Assembly: GCA_028703175.1 (NCBI GenBank)
Contig: JAQVNJ010000012.1
Span: forward strand, 19,486 to 83,485
Reading direction: 5' to 3'
Source of the DNA: JAAYCB01 sp012744395
GTDB lineage: Bacteria > Planctomycetota > Planctomycetia > Pirellulales > Thermoguttaceae
Length of the DNA stretch: 64,000 nt
Both the position numbers and the translations under genes were made by a program. Positions 45,234 to 53,160 of this stretch are shown here, in pieces. The notes beneath the pieces are model-generated. The model was not told where the DNA came from. It did not search any database and was given only the letters and a program-made list of their open reading frames with translations. Position 1 is the stretch's first letter. Each line of letters opens with the position of its first letter.

Positions 45234-45653
45234 ATGTTGACCTATCGCGTGTTGGCGGACCTCGTAGTGATCGTTCACGGACTGCTCGCCGCCTTTGCCG
45301 TGGCCGGGGCCGCGGCGGTGGCGGTCGGGGGTTGCCTGCGGTGGCGATGGGTCGGCAACTTCTGGTTGCGCGCGGCTCATCTGGCCCTGGTGGTGATCGT
45401 GGCGATGTCCCCCCTGACCGGCAGGCTCTGCCCGCTCACCACCTTGGAGCAGTCGCTTCGGCTCCGGGCCGGCGAGACGACGTACCCGGGCTCGTTCATC
45501 GGCCATTGGGTCCACGAACTGTTGTTCATCGACGTCTCGCCGGAGGCGATCGCGGTCAGCTATTGCCTGTTCGCGGTGGCGGTCATCGCGATGGTGCCGC
45601 TCGTTCCGATTCGCCCGCCGGGGAACTGGTTCGGCCGTCGGGACGGCGTCTGA
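45234..45653 (+). CDS. DUF2784 integral membrane protein
   Basis: 139 residues with four hydrophobic segments (about 7-32, 42-60, 95-102 and 105-122). It matches DUF2784: LADLVVIVHGLLAAFAV at the start, WLRAAHLALVVIVAM, and the central CPLTTLEQSLRLRAGETTYP that carries the family's conserved Cys and the L-T-x-x-E motif. Function unknown in the family. It lies 48 bases after nnrD on the same strand and is probably co-transcribed. Confidence 0.9.
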   Translation: MLTYRVLADLVVIVHGLLAAFAVAGAAAVAVGGCLRWRWVGNFWLRAAHLALVVIVAMSPLTGRLCPLTTLEQSLRLRAGETTYPGSFIGHWVHELLFIDVSPEAIAVSYCLFAVAVIAMVPLVPIRPPGNWFGRRDGV

Positions 45654-45734
45654 CGGCGGCATTTTCCCAGCCCGCAAAACCAAATGTCGCCCTGAAAAAA
45701 ACCGCCCAAGAGCCGCCTGTGGCGCGAAGCTGGC

Positions 45735-45763
45735 TTGCCCGAGGTGCTGGAAGCTGATAGGAT
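45735..45763 (+). promoter_or_regulatory. Promoter-like element for the structured RNA
   Basis: TTGCCC (45735-45740) and TAGGAT (45758-45763) are separated by exactly 17 bases, each matching the sigma70 consensus at 4 of 6 positions. A start near 45770 would put transcription at the foot of the first hairpin of the RNA at 45770-46099. Confidence 0.5.
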
Positions 45764-45769
45764 ACCGCG

Positions 45770-46099
45770 CGTTGGGTCCTCGCCGGCGGCGCCGTTCGCG
45801 AGGCGCTTGGGGCGAGGATTCAACGCGCGGCCCTCTACCATGCTCGTGCTGACGGTGACTAAAATTTGGTGAGCCGATAATTTGCCCGTTGGGTGCCTGA
45901 AACAACGAACTCGGCCGCGTGTATAGCCGCCAGACTGTCCGCAGGGACAGCAGCGGATCACACAACCCGGGTTCCAGGTCGCCCCCTTTACGCGACGGGC
46001 TCTCAAACGCGCACCGCCACGGCATTGAGGTGGAGGGCCGTTCTTATTCAGAGACGCCAGGTGGCTTTGCCGGCGAGGGTTCGGCAGCCGCCTTTTTTT
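45770..46099 (+). ncRNA. Structured non-coding RNA, possibly 6S RNA
   Basis: No protein gene fits 45654-46401, but the plus strand holds an ordered set of stems. An 18-bp hairpin (CCGCGCGTTG..TCCTCGCC with its complement) covers 45765-45830. Then GGCCCTCTACC (45829-45839) pairs with GGTGGAGGGCC (46029-46039). Inside it ATGC, CGTG and CGGTG pair with CACCG, CACG and GCAT, and GAGCC (45871) pairs with GGCTC (45998). An apical hairpin CTGTCC/GGACAG sits at 45935-45950. The closed element is 211 bases, a rod with a central bubble, and GAGCCGATAATTT resembles the conserved strand of gamma-proteobacterial 6S RNA (GAGCCGAUAUUU). A promoter-like pair precedes it and an intrinsic terminator ends it. 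It could be another structured RNA class; the tmRNA and RNase P hallmarks are absent. Confidence 0.55.
46060..46099 (+). terminator. Intrinsic terminator of the structured RNA
   Basis: GGTGGCTttGCCG (46060-46072) pairs with CGGCAGCCGCC (46082-46092): seven outer and four inner base pairs around a short loop, followed directly by seven T residues (46093-46099). This is a strong plus-strand terminator with no protein gene ending before it. Confidence 0.85.
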
Positions 46100-46197
46100 C
46101 CGCCCCGGCCGCCTAGACTGAACTGTCGAGCGGCTGTTGCCCGCGCGGTAAAACGCCCGGTCTCGGGGCGGATGATCCATGAGCTGGCCGCGCGAAC

Positions 46198-46332
46198 GGG
46201 TTGTGAATGTCTCGCTGACGCGTCGGGTTGTGAATGTCTCGCTGACGCGTCGGGTTGTGAATGTCTCGCTGACGCGTCGGGTTGTGAGTGCCTCGCTGAC
46301 GCGTCGGGTTGTGAATGTCTCGCGGATGTGTT
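46198..46332. repeat. Five tandem copies of a 27-base repeat
   Basis: Unit GGGTTGTGAATGTCTCGCTG followed by ACGCGTC. Copies 1-3 are identical, copy 4 has two changes and copy 5 is degenerate. Each unit holds a short palindrome (TGACGCGTC). There are no spacers, so it is not CRISPR. The unit is a multiple of three and is open in several frames (minus strand H-N-P-T-R-Q-R-D-I), but no gene start is attached. Confidence 0.9.
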
Positions 46333-46401
46333 GGGTGACGACAGTGGGCGACAGATCGGAGAATCGCCGGATTTTCTTGCGGGTCGAGCAGAGGTGGTCG
46401 A

Positions 46402-47268
46402 GTGCAGAGCATGGCGAGTGCAGGGTTGTCTCCGGAACTGCTCCAGAAGCGCGATCGGCTGATTGAGTCTCTCCAGAGTCTGGGCAGTTGCGCCGTGGCT
46501 TTCTCGGGCGGGCTCGACAGCACGGTGCTTGCCAAGGCGGCGCGGCTTGCGCTGGGCGACCGGGCGATTGCCGTCACGGGAGTCAGTGCGAGCCTGGCGG
46601 CGGGCGAGTTGGACGAATGCCGCGCGGTTGCCAAGGCGATCGGGATTCGGCACGAGGTTCTCCAGACCGGCGAGCTGTCGAATCCCGACTATCAGAAGAA
46701 CGACGCCAATCGCTGCTACTACTGCAAGACGGAGCTGTTCCTCCAGGTGGAACAGCTCAGCAAGCGGCTCGGCGTGGCGGTGGTCTGCGACGGTTCGAAC
46801 CGCGACGACCGCAGCGAGCATCGGCCCGGCATGCGGGCCGCCCGCGAGCAGAATGTTGTCAGTCCCCTGGCCGAATGCGGCCTGACGAAAGCCGAAATCC
46901 GGCAGCTGGCGGCCGCATGGGAGGTTCCGATCTGGGACAAGCCCGCCACGCCGTGCCTCAGCAGCCGGATCGCTTACGGCGAGCAGGTGACCGGCACGCG
47001 TCTGGCGATGATCGATCGAGCGGAGCGATTCCTTCGCGGCGCGGGTTTCCAGCCGCTTCGGGTTCGCTACCACAAGGGCGACTTGGCGCGGATCGAAGTC
47101 ACGACGGATTCGCTGCCGCGGCTGATCGATCCGGAGTTTCGCGACAAGGTGGTTCAAGTCTTCCGCGAGGCCGGATTCAAGTATGTAGCGCTCGACCTGG
47201 CGGGCTTCCGATCGGGGAGCCTGAACCAGATGCTGCCCAGCGAGAGTCTACAGATTCTCGATTCTTGA
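46402..47268 (+). CDS. larE: Pyridinium-dithiocarboxylate synthase LarE
   Basis: 288 residues. LarE adenylates and sulfurates the LarB product to give the dithiocarboxylate that LarC loads with nickel. The PP-loop is FSGGLDSTVLA. Cysteines occur in NRCYYCKTELF and in TPCLSSRIAYGE. This C-x-x-C plus third Cys pattern is that of LarE forms carrying a [4Fe-4S] cluster; the single-Cys forms act as sacrificial sulfur donors. A catalytic role using the cluster is therefore likely here. The start is GTG at 46402 (GAGGTGG upstream) or ATG three codons later. It is separated from larB by nnrD, DUF2784, the RNA and the 27-base repeats. Confidence 0.95.
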   Translation: MQSMASAGLSPELLQKRDRLIESLQSLGSCAVAFSGGLDSTVLAKAARLALGDRAIAVTGVSASLAAGELDECRAVAKAIGIRHEVLQTGELSNPDYQKNDANRCYYCKTELFLQVEQLSKRLGVAVVCDGSNRDDRSEHRPGMRAAREQNVVSPLAECGLTKAEIRQLAAAWEVPIWDKPATPCLSSRIAYGEQVTGTRLAMIDRAERFLRGAGFQPLRVRYHKGDLARIEVTTDSLPRLIDPEFRDKVVQVFREAGFKYVALDLAGFRSGSLNQMLPSESLQILDS

Positions 47269-47368
47269 ATCGGCCGCCCCCGGCGCCGCCCGCTGCCGGT
47301 CGCGCCTGGGAGGAGCGACCGGCAGTCGTGCGTGCCTGGCGAGGGTCGTAGCGCTGCAATCCGTGCCC

Positions 47369-47566
47369 TTAGGCGAGGCGGACGTTCTCTGCGCGCGGGC
47401 CCTTCGGTCCGCGGCCTTCCTCGTAGGTCACGGACTGGCCGATCTGGAGGGCCTCGATGGCGATTCCATCCAGGGCGCTGTGATGGAAGAAGATGTCTCC
47501 CCGCTCCCCCTCGATGAATCCAAAACCTTTGTCAGCGATAACTTTCTTGATCTTTCCCTGCGGCAT
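47369..47566 (-). CDS. Cold-shock-domain protein
   Basis: 65 residues, a single cold-shock domain that binds single-stranded RNA/DNA. The RNP motifs are DKGFGFIEG and DIFFHHSAL. The Y/F of RNP1 is kept and the C-terminal VTYEEGRGPKGPRAENVRLA is typical. The ATG at 47566 is chosen because AAGGA lies nine bases upstream; two earlier in-frame ATGs are less well placed. Convergent with larE. Confidence 0.95.
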   Translation of the reverse strand: MPQGKIKKVIADKGFGFIEGERGDIFFHHSALDGIAIEALQIGQSVTYEEGRGPKGPRAENVRLA

Positions 47567-48106
47567 GCTTGCCATTCCTTCAAACAAGTAACCAAGTTTT
47601 CCACGACGCCGCATACTCAACACTCAGAGCCCCCGTCTCGTTGAGGAGGAGTGCGGTCGAAACAGTAGGGGGGAGAAAATCGACGACCAATCGCGGATTG
47701 GCATCGGCGCGGGAATTGCCGCCGCTCCAGCATCTGGGCGATATCGAACGAGAAAACTTGGCAGTTGGGGCTCGCTGAGTTTCTCACCACTATCACCCGC
47801 ATTGTACCATGCCCGCAGGGTTTAATGAATCGGTCTGGTAGAATCTTCGGAGAAATCCTCTGCCGCCCCCCATTCGGCGGCCTCGGCCGCATCCCAGCTC
47901 CTCAGATTCCTTTCCGCCGGCCTCTGGAATCGGGATTGCCGGCCACCCCCCAAGGAGAGCCGGGGCATGACTTTTGACTCGGCAGGGGTTAGAATGAGGC
48001 TTTGAGGGAAGTCTCCCTTGACCCAACAACCGCGGCCTTTTCGCAGTCCCGCTGCCCCTCGGCGTCCGCCGGCGCCAGTTGCAGTTGGCGCCGGATCGGA
48101 AGATTT
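47567..48106. other. 540-base gene-free stretch between divergent genes
   Basis: Contains the 5' leaders of the cold-shock gene (left) and the 598-residue protein (right). I see no further gene, no strong hairpin and no convincing promoter pair. A TAGAAT near 47990 could be a -10 box for the rightward gene, but its -35 region is poor. Confidence 0.5.
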
Positions 48107-49903
48107 ATGGACGACGCGATCTTGCGGAGCGCTCACACGTTTTCAATTCCCGTGATGGGTACCGGTTTTCTGGTTGACACTCCGCTGAAAGTCGCGCGTT
48201 ACGGGATTTCTTCCGTGATCTCGCTGGTCGACGACTCGTTGATCGAGCAGATGCGGCGATTCCATCTCGAGCAGGAGGGCGAACCGTACGACGAGATCCG
48301 GGGCGACGAGGAGGACTCCCGGGCGCGCCGCATCACGGCCTACTTGGATCTGGTCGACCGCCTTGTCGCGCGGCAGGTTCGCCGGTTGCAGGCCGCGCCG
48401 TTCGAGCCGGGTTCGGAGATCACGCGCTACTTCGAGTTGCTGCCCGCGTGCCAGCTCCAAGAGGCTTACGGCGAGATGCTGGCGACCGCCGATCCCGAGC
48501 GGCGGGCGGAGCGGCAGGAGCAACTTCGGCGGCTCGCGGTGCCCGGCAGCATCGACGTGAACATCATGTCGAAACTCGACCGGACCGCCTACCGCGACGG
48601 GGAGCCGCTCCCCTCCAAGTATAGCGACGCGGCGGCGGCGTTGCGCGGATTTGCCCTCAGCACCGTGCGTTCGGCGATCGTGTTTTCGGCGGGGATGAAT
48701 CCCCGTTTGTACAGTTATCTCGCCGAGTTCGAGGGGTTCTTCCCCGATCTTGCCGGCAACTGCGCCAAGCGGATCGTCTTGAAGGTCAGCGACTATCACT
48801 CGGCGATCGTCCAGGGCAAGTATCTGGCGAAGCGGGGCCTCTGGGTGTCGGAGTACCGGATCGAGTCGGGGCTGAATTGCGGAGGGCACGCCTTCGCCAC
48901 GAAGGGCCTGTTGCTCGGCCCGATCCTCGAGGAGTTCCGAAAGAATCGGCAAGAGTTGAGCGACCAATTGCGGGCGATCTACGGCCAGGCATTGACCCGC
49001 GCCGGACGTCCCGTGCCGCAGCGCGCGCCGGAAATCCGCGTCACGGTGCAGGGCGGGATCGGCACGGCCGAAGAGGACCGGATGCTCCACCAGCGCTACG
49101 GCGTGGAGGGGACCGGTTGGGGGACACCGTTCCTGCTCGTGCCCGAGGTGACCAGCGTCGACCCGGAGCATCTCGTCAAGCTCGCCGCCGCCACGGAAGA
49201 GGACGTCTACCTGAGCGAGTGTTCCCCGATCGGCGTGCCGATCTGGACCCTGCGGAGCTCGGCGAGCGAGAATCTGCGGCGCGAGCGGATCGCTCGGGGG
49301 GCGCCGGGCAGTCCGTGCTTGAAGGGGCACGCGAAGTTGTACAACACGGAATTCACCAAGGAGCCGATCTGCACGGCGTCGCGCCAGTACCAGCGGCTGA
49401 AGTTGGCGCAGATCGCCAAGGAGAACCTTCCGGAGGAGCAGCGGGAACGACTCCGCCAGAGCGTCCTGGCAAAGGCCTGCATCTGCCATGACCTGGCCGG
49501 AGGAGCGACCCTCAAGTACGGCATCGACGCGGCGGCAACGCCGGCGGTCTGCTGCGGCCCGAACATCGTCAACTTCTCGAAGATCGCCACGCTCGACGAG
49601 ATGGTCGGGCACATCTATGGACGGCTGTCGCTGCTAGTGAATTCCAGCCGCCCGCACATGTTCTTGAAGGAACTCGCCCTGTACATTGACCACCTGCGCC
49701 AGGAGAGCGAGAAATACGCCGCGGGGCTGCCGGCCCGAACGCCCGAGTACCTGTCGGAATTTCGTGAAAACCTGCTGTGCGGCATCGAACACTACCGGCA
49801 GCTTGCCGGCAGTTTTGTGGAAGAATTGAAATGCCAATTCCTTGAGGGGCTGGAAGAGTTGAACAGCCTGCTCGACGAGACGATCCTGACTCCCGTGAGT
49901 TGA
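48107..49903 (+). CDS. Uncharacterised 598-residue protein, FMN-barrel-like features
   Basis: I do not recognise a named family. The protein is cytoplasmic, with no signal peptide. Mid-protein segments such as NCGGHAFATKGLLLGPILEE, VTVQGGIGTAEEDRML, GTGWGTPFLLVPEVTSVDP and EEDVYLSECSPIGVPIWTLR recall FMN-binding TIM-barrel oxidoreductases of the nitronate monooxygenase/enoyl-reductase type, but this is by eye only. Cysteines cluster in the last third (KACICHDLAGG and AVCCGPNIVNFS) and may bind a metal or cluster. The ATG at 48107 with GGAAG upstream begins directly with the conserved-looking part. Single gene on its strand. Confidence 0.8.
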   Translation: MDDAILRSAHTFSIPVMGTGFLVDTPLKVARYGISSVISLVDDSLIEQMRRFHLEQEGEPYDEIRGDEEDSRARRITAYLDLVDRLVARQVRRLQAAPFEPGSEITRYFELLPACQLQEAYGEMLATADPERRAERQEQLRRLAVPGSIDVNIMSKLDRTAYRDGEPLPSKYSDAAAALRGFALSTVRSAIVFSAGMNPRLYSYLAEFEGFFPDLAGNCAKRIVLKVSDYHSAIVQGKYLAKRGLWVSEYRIESGLNCGGHAFATKGLLLGPILEEFRKNRQELSDQLRAIYGQALTRAGRPVPQRAPEIRVTVQGGIGTAEEDRMLHQRYGVEGTGWGTPFLLVPEVTSVDPEHLVKLAAATEEDVYLSECSPIGVPIWTLRSSASENLRRERIARGAPGSPCLKGHAKLYNTEFTKEPICTASRQYQRLKLAQIAKENLPEEQRERLRQSVLAKACICHDLAGGATLKYGIDAAATPAVCCGPNIVNFSKIATLDEMVGHIYGRLSLLVNSSRPHMFLKELALYIDHLRQESEKYAAGLPARTPEYLSEFRENLLCGIEHYRQLAGSFVEELKCQFLEGLEELNSLLDETILTPVS

Positions 49904-50060
49904 GCCGGATCTGGTCCCGGGATGGGTTCTTGGCGGCGCCGCCGCCGGGCGGTTGGCGGCGGGGAGGGCAGCGCTGCCGGCAGTCTGTCCGCCAACGGGG
50001 CAGAGGGCTGGTCGTGCGGCTATTCGGTAATCGTCGCAAATGGCATGAGAGGAACCGCTT

Positions 50061-50435
50061 ATGAAGACCAAGCAACCACTGCAGCCGCACACGCGCCGTC
50101 AGCGGTGGATCCGTCGGCGCGCCGGAGATCTGCGCCTCCGCAGCGCCGTCCGGCTGGCCGTGAACACGTTTTTCCAGTTCACGCACCGTTCCAAAGATGC
50201 CAAGGCGCTCTGGTCGCAGCGGGAACGCGTCTGGATCGGCAACCGGACGTTTCTCGAATGGGCGCTCTCGGAAGCTGAAATCGACATCCCGTGGATTGTC
50301 GCCAAGTCGGCCAACGCCCCGGAAAGCAAGAACGAGTTCCGCCGGGCGGTTCGCGAAGAACTGCTTGCCTGCTGGGCCGATCAGATGGCTGAACTGCCGA
50401 GCAAGAGCACGCCGCGCTGGCCGCCGCTGCCCTGA
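50061..50435 (+). CDS. Small basic hypothetical protein
   Basis: 124 residues, basic, with an Arg-rich N-terminus (HTRRQRWIRRRAGDLRLRSA). It is otherwise helical (KNEFRRAVREELLACWADQM), with no membrane helix. A good ribosome site (GAGAGGAA) precedes the ATG. No family recognised. It stands between the 598-residue protein and comEC on the same strand; the gap to comEC is 67 bases, so co-transcription is possible. Confidence 0.65.
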   Translation: MKTKQPLQPHTRRQRWIRRRAGDLRLRSAVRLAVNTFFQFTHRSKDAKALWSQRERVWIGNRTFLEWALSEAEIDIPWIVAKSANAPESKNEFRRAVREELLACWADQMAELPSKSTPRWPPLP

Positions 50436-50502
50436 CATTTTTTAAAGGCACCACTTTCAACTAGAGTTGCATGTGTAGCGGATTGTGCCGACAATACGCG
50501 GC

Positions 50503-52965
50503 ATGTTCCCGTCCGCGCCGAACTGCCGTGCCCGCTACAACCCGCTGACGTTCGTGCTGGGGGCCGCCTGTGCGGGGATCGTGCTGGACCGCGCGGCCGG
50601 CGTCTCCCTGCCCGGCTGGTGTGCGATCGGGGTCGGCGGCCTGGGCGCGTGGTTGGCCCTCGGCCGCGGCGGCCACAATCGAGCAGCGGCCGCGGCCGTG
50701 CTGGCCGCGGCCGGGGCGCTGGCCGGCGCTTGGCACGAGCTTCGCTGGTCGTGGTACGCGGCCGACGATCTGGGCCGATTCGCGCGGCCGGCCCCGCAGC
50801 CGGCGTGCGTCGAGGCGGTCGTGCGAAAGGGGCCGCGGCGCGTGGCGCCACGGCCCCCCGACCCGCTGAGCCCCGTCGCCGTCGGGGAACGCACGCGACT
50901 GGAACTCGAAGCCGCGGCGATCCGCGACGGGGCCGGCTGGATCGCGGCGCGCGGCCGCGTGGGATTGACTGTCGACGGCCAACTTGTCGGCGTCCATCCG
51001 GGCGATCGCGTCCGCGTGTTCGGCAGTCTCTCCAGTCCGCGCCGCGCGGCCAATCCGGGCGACTTCGACCAGGTCGGCCACCTGCGCGGCGCGCGGAAGC
51101 ATTGCCGCCTCTGGGCAAGCCACCCGGATGCCATCCGATTGCTCCAGAGGGCTCCGCGGCGCGGTCCCTGGTGGTGGGTCGATCGAGTGCGGACGGGCGC
51201 GCGGAGCACGCTGTGGAGAAACCTCCCGGCCGAGCGGGCCGATCTGGCCGCCGCTGTTCTCCTCGGGGTCAGGGAGGAGATCGATGCGGAGACGACCGAC
51301 ATCTTCATCGAGACCGGCACCGTGCACCTGCTGGCCGTCTCCGGCCTTCACGTGGGGATGTTCGCCGGTGTGTTCCTGGTGGCGCTGCGGGCGCTGCCGC
51401 TGCGGCGGATCACCGTGTTCTGGACCGTGGCCGCGCTCTCCGGCGGCTACACGTTGCTGACCGACGCGCAGCCGCCGGCAATCCGCGCGGCGATTCTGAT
51501 CGCCGTGCTGTGCTTCGCGCGGGCGATCCGGCGGCCGCCCTCGCCCTGGAACACGCTGGCTGCCGCGGGACTGGTGATCCTGGCGCTCAACCCAGCCGAC
51601 CTGTTCAATACCGGCGTCCACCTCTCGTTCCTGGCCGTGACGACGCTGATCTGGCTCAGGCCGCAATGGTTCTCCAGCCAGGCCAACCGCGATCCTCTCG
51701 ACCGCCTGATCGAGCAGAGCCGCAGCCGCGGCGAGCGGTTGCTGCGATGGAGCCTGGCAAAGTTCGGGCGCGCAGCGTTCGTCAGCGCCGCGGTCTGGAT
51801 GGTCACGCTGCCGCTGGTCATGAGCCGCTTCCACGTTGCCGCATTCGGAGCGGCGGTGGTCAATCCAATGATCGGGATCCCGATGACGGCCGCCCTGGTG
51901 TTCGGGTTCCTGTTGATCCTCGCCGGCTGCCTGCTCCCGCCGGCAACCACGCCATTGGCATGGGCCTGTGCCGGCTCCCTGGCGACGCTCCAGGCAATGA
52001 TCGAGTGGGTTCATCGCGTGCCGGGCAACCACGTCTGGGTGAAAGGCCTGCCGGATTGGTGGCTCGTTGCGTTTTACGCCGTCTTCGGAACGTTCGCTTT
52101 CTGCCTCCGTCACCGCCGCGCGGCGGCCGGGTGGGTGCTGGCCGCGGTGGCCGTCTGGATCGCCGTTGGCGGACTGGCCAACCATCGCCGGGGGGTGTCC
52201 GGACGCTTGTCCTGCACGTTCCTGTCGGTGGGGCATGGGGCAGCGGTGCTGCTGGAAATGCCGGATGGGGCGGTGCTGCTCTACGACGCGGGCCGCCTCG
52301 ACGCGCCGCAGATCGGCGCCCGCGGCATTGCCGCCTGCCTCTGGGAGAAGAGGATCAATGCGATCGACGCGATCATCATCTCCCACGGCGATACGGACCA
52401 CTTCAACGCCGTTCCCGAGCTGATTCGCCGTTTTCCAACCGAGCGGGTCTACGTCGGCCCCGGAATGTTCGCCAGCGACCAAGGGGCAATTCGGCACTTC
52501 CGCGGCGTCATTGGCCGCCACCGCATCCCCAGCAGCGAACTGGTTGCGGGCGACCGGTTTCGCGCCGGGGAAGCGACCGTCGGAGTGCTCCACCCGCCGA
52601 GCAGCTTCCGCGGGGAAAGCGACAACGCCGCGAGTCTCGTCCTGGTTGTGGAGTACCAGGGGCGTCGGATCCTGCTGACCGGCGATCTGGAAGGGCTGGG
52701 GATGGAGATGCTGCTGGCAGGTTCGCCGCTGCCTTGCGACGTCCTGCTGGCTCCCCACCACGGCAGTTGGCGGAGCGACGCGGCTGGATTGGCTGCCTGG
52801 TGTTCGCCCCTGCTGGTGGTGGTCAGCGGGCACAGAGACCCGCGCCAAGCCGCGCTGGAGAGCGCCTACCGCCAGGTGGGAGCGGAGCTGATCTACACCG
52901 GTGAACGCGGCGCCGTGGAAGTCACAATCGAGAACGGCGAATTGCGCGTGCGGACGCATCTTTGA
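50503..52965 (+). CDS. comEC: ComEC/Rec2-type DNA uptake protein
   Basis: 820 residues. It is the inner-membrane channel that passes single-stranded DNA into the cytoplasm during natural transformation. The N-terminal OB-like ComEC domain (about 150-230) is followed by the Competence domain with many helices (AVSGLHVGMFAGVFLVALRA ... QPPAIRAAILIAVLCFARAI). A metallo-beta-lactamase-like domain ends the protein, with SHGDTDHFNA, LLTGDLEG and LAPHHGSW. All three parts are full length. The ATG at 50503 has no clear ribosome site; a GTG at 50485 is the alternative. No comEA or dprA is near. Confidence 0.93.
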   Translation: MFPSAPNCRARYNPLTFVLGAACAGIVLDRAAGVSLPGWCAIGVGGLGAWLALGRGGHNRAAAAAVLAAAGALAGAWHELRWSWYAADDLGRFARPAPQPACVEAVVRKGPRRVAPRPPDPLSPVAVGERTRLELEAAAIRDGAGWIAARGRVGLTVDGQLVGVHPGDRVRVFGSLSSPRRAANPGDFDQVGHLRGARKHCRLWASHPDAIRLLQRAPRRGPWWWVDRVRTGARSTLWRNLPAERADLAAAVLLGVREEIDAETTDIFIETGTVHLLAVSGLHVGMFAGVFLVALRALPLRRITVFWTVAALSGGYTLLTDAQPPAIRAAILIAVLCFARAIRRPPSPWNTLAAAGLVILALNPADLFNTGVHLSFLAVTTLIWLRPQWFSSQANRDPLDRLIEQSRSRGERLLRWSLAKFGRAAFVSAAVWMVTLPLVMSRFHVAAFGAAVVNPMIGIPMTAALVFGFLLILAGCLLPPATTPLAWACAGSLATLQAMIEWVHRVPGNHVWVKGLPDWWLVAFYAVFGTFAFCLRHRRAAAGWVLAAVAVWIAVGGLANHRRGVSGRLSCTFLSVGHGAAVLLEMPDGAVLLYDAGRLDAPQIGARGIAACLWEKRINAIDAIIISHGDTDHFNAVPELIRRFPTERVYVGPGMFASDQGAIRHFRGVIGRHRIPSSELVAGDRFRAGEATVGVLHPPSSFRGESDNAASLVLVVEYQGRRILLTGDLEGLGMEMLLAGSPLPCDVLLAPHHGSWRSDAAGLAAWCSPLLVVVSGHRDPRQAALESAYRQVGAELIYTGERGAVEVTIENGELRVRTHL

Positions 52966-53160
52966 AGAGCACGTTCCGCACCGCCGGTTGCCGGCCCCAC
53001 CGCGTGGGCACACCGCGCCGCCAAGCCCCAGCTCGGCGACGAAGACTTCCTCCCAGCCCACACCTCGCTGTCCCAACTCTTTCCCCCACTCCCGGTTGGC
53101 AGCCCACAAGCGATCGCGGCTGCGATTGCCGATCACTGCCAACCGGTGGCGGACAACTGC

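Noticed and set aside
45654..46099. Structured RNA as tmRNA or RNase P RNA
   Set aside because: No tRNA-like ends, no tag reading frame, and no GAAAGTCCGGGC-type P4 hallmark.
46198..46332. Possible CRISPR array
   Set aside because: The 27-base units are directly contiguous with no spacers and no cas genes are near.
50461..53142. Open frame of 893 codons antisense to comEC
   Set aside because: comEC is unambiguous by its motifs; the antisense frame is Arg/Gly/Gln-rich noise.
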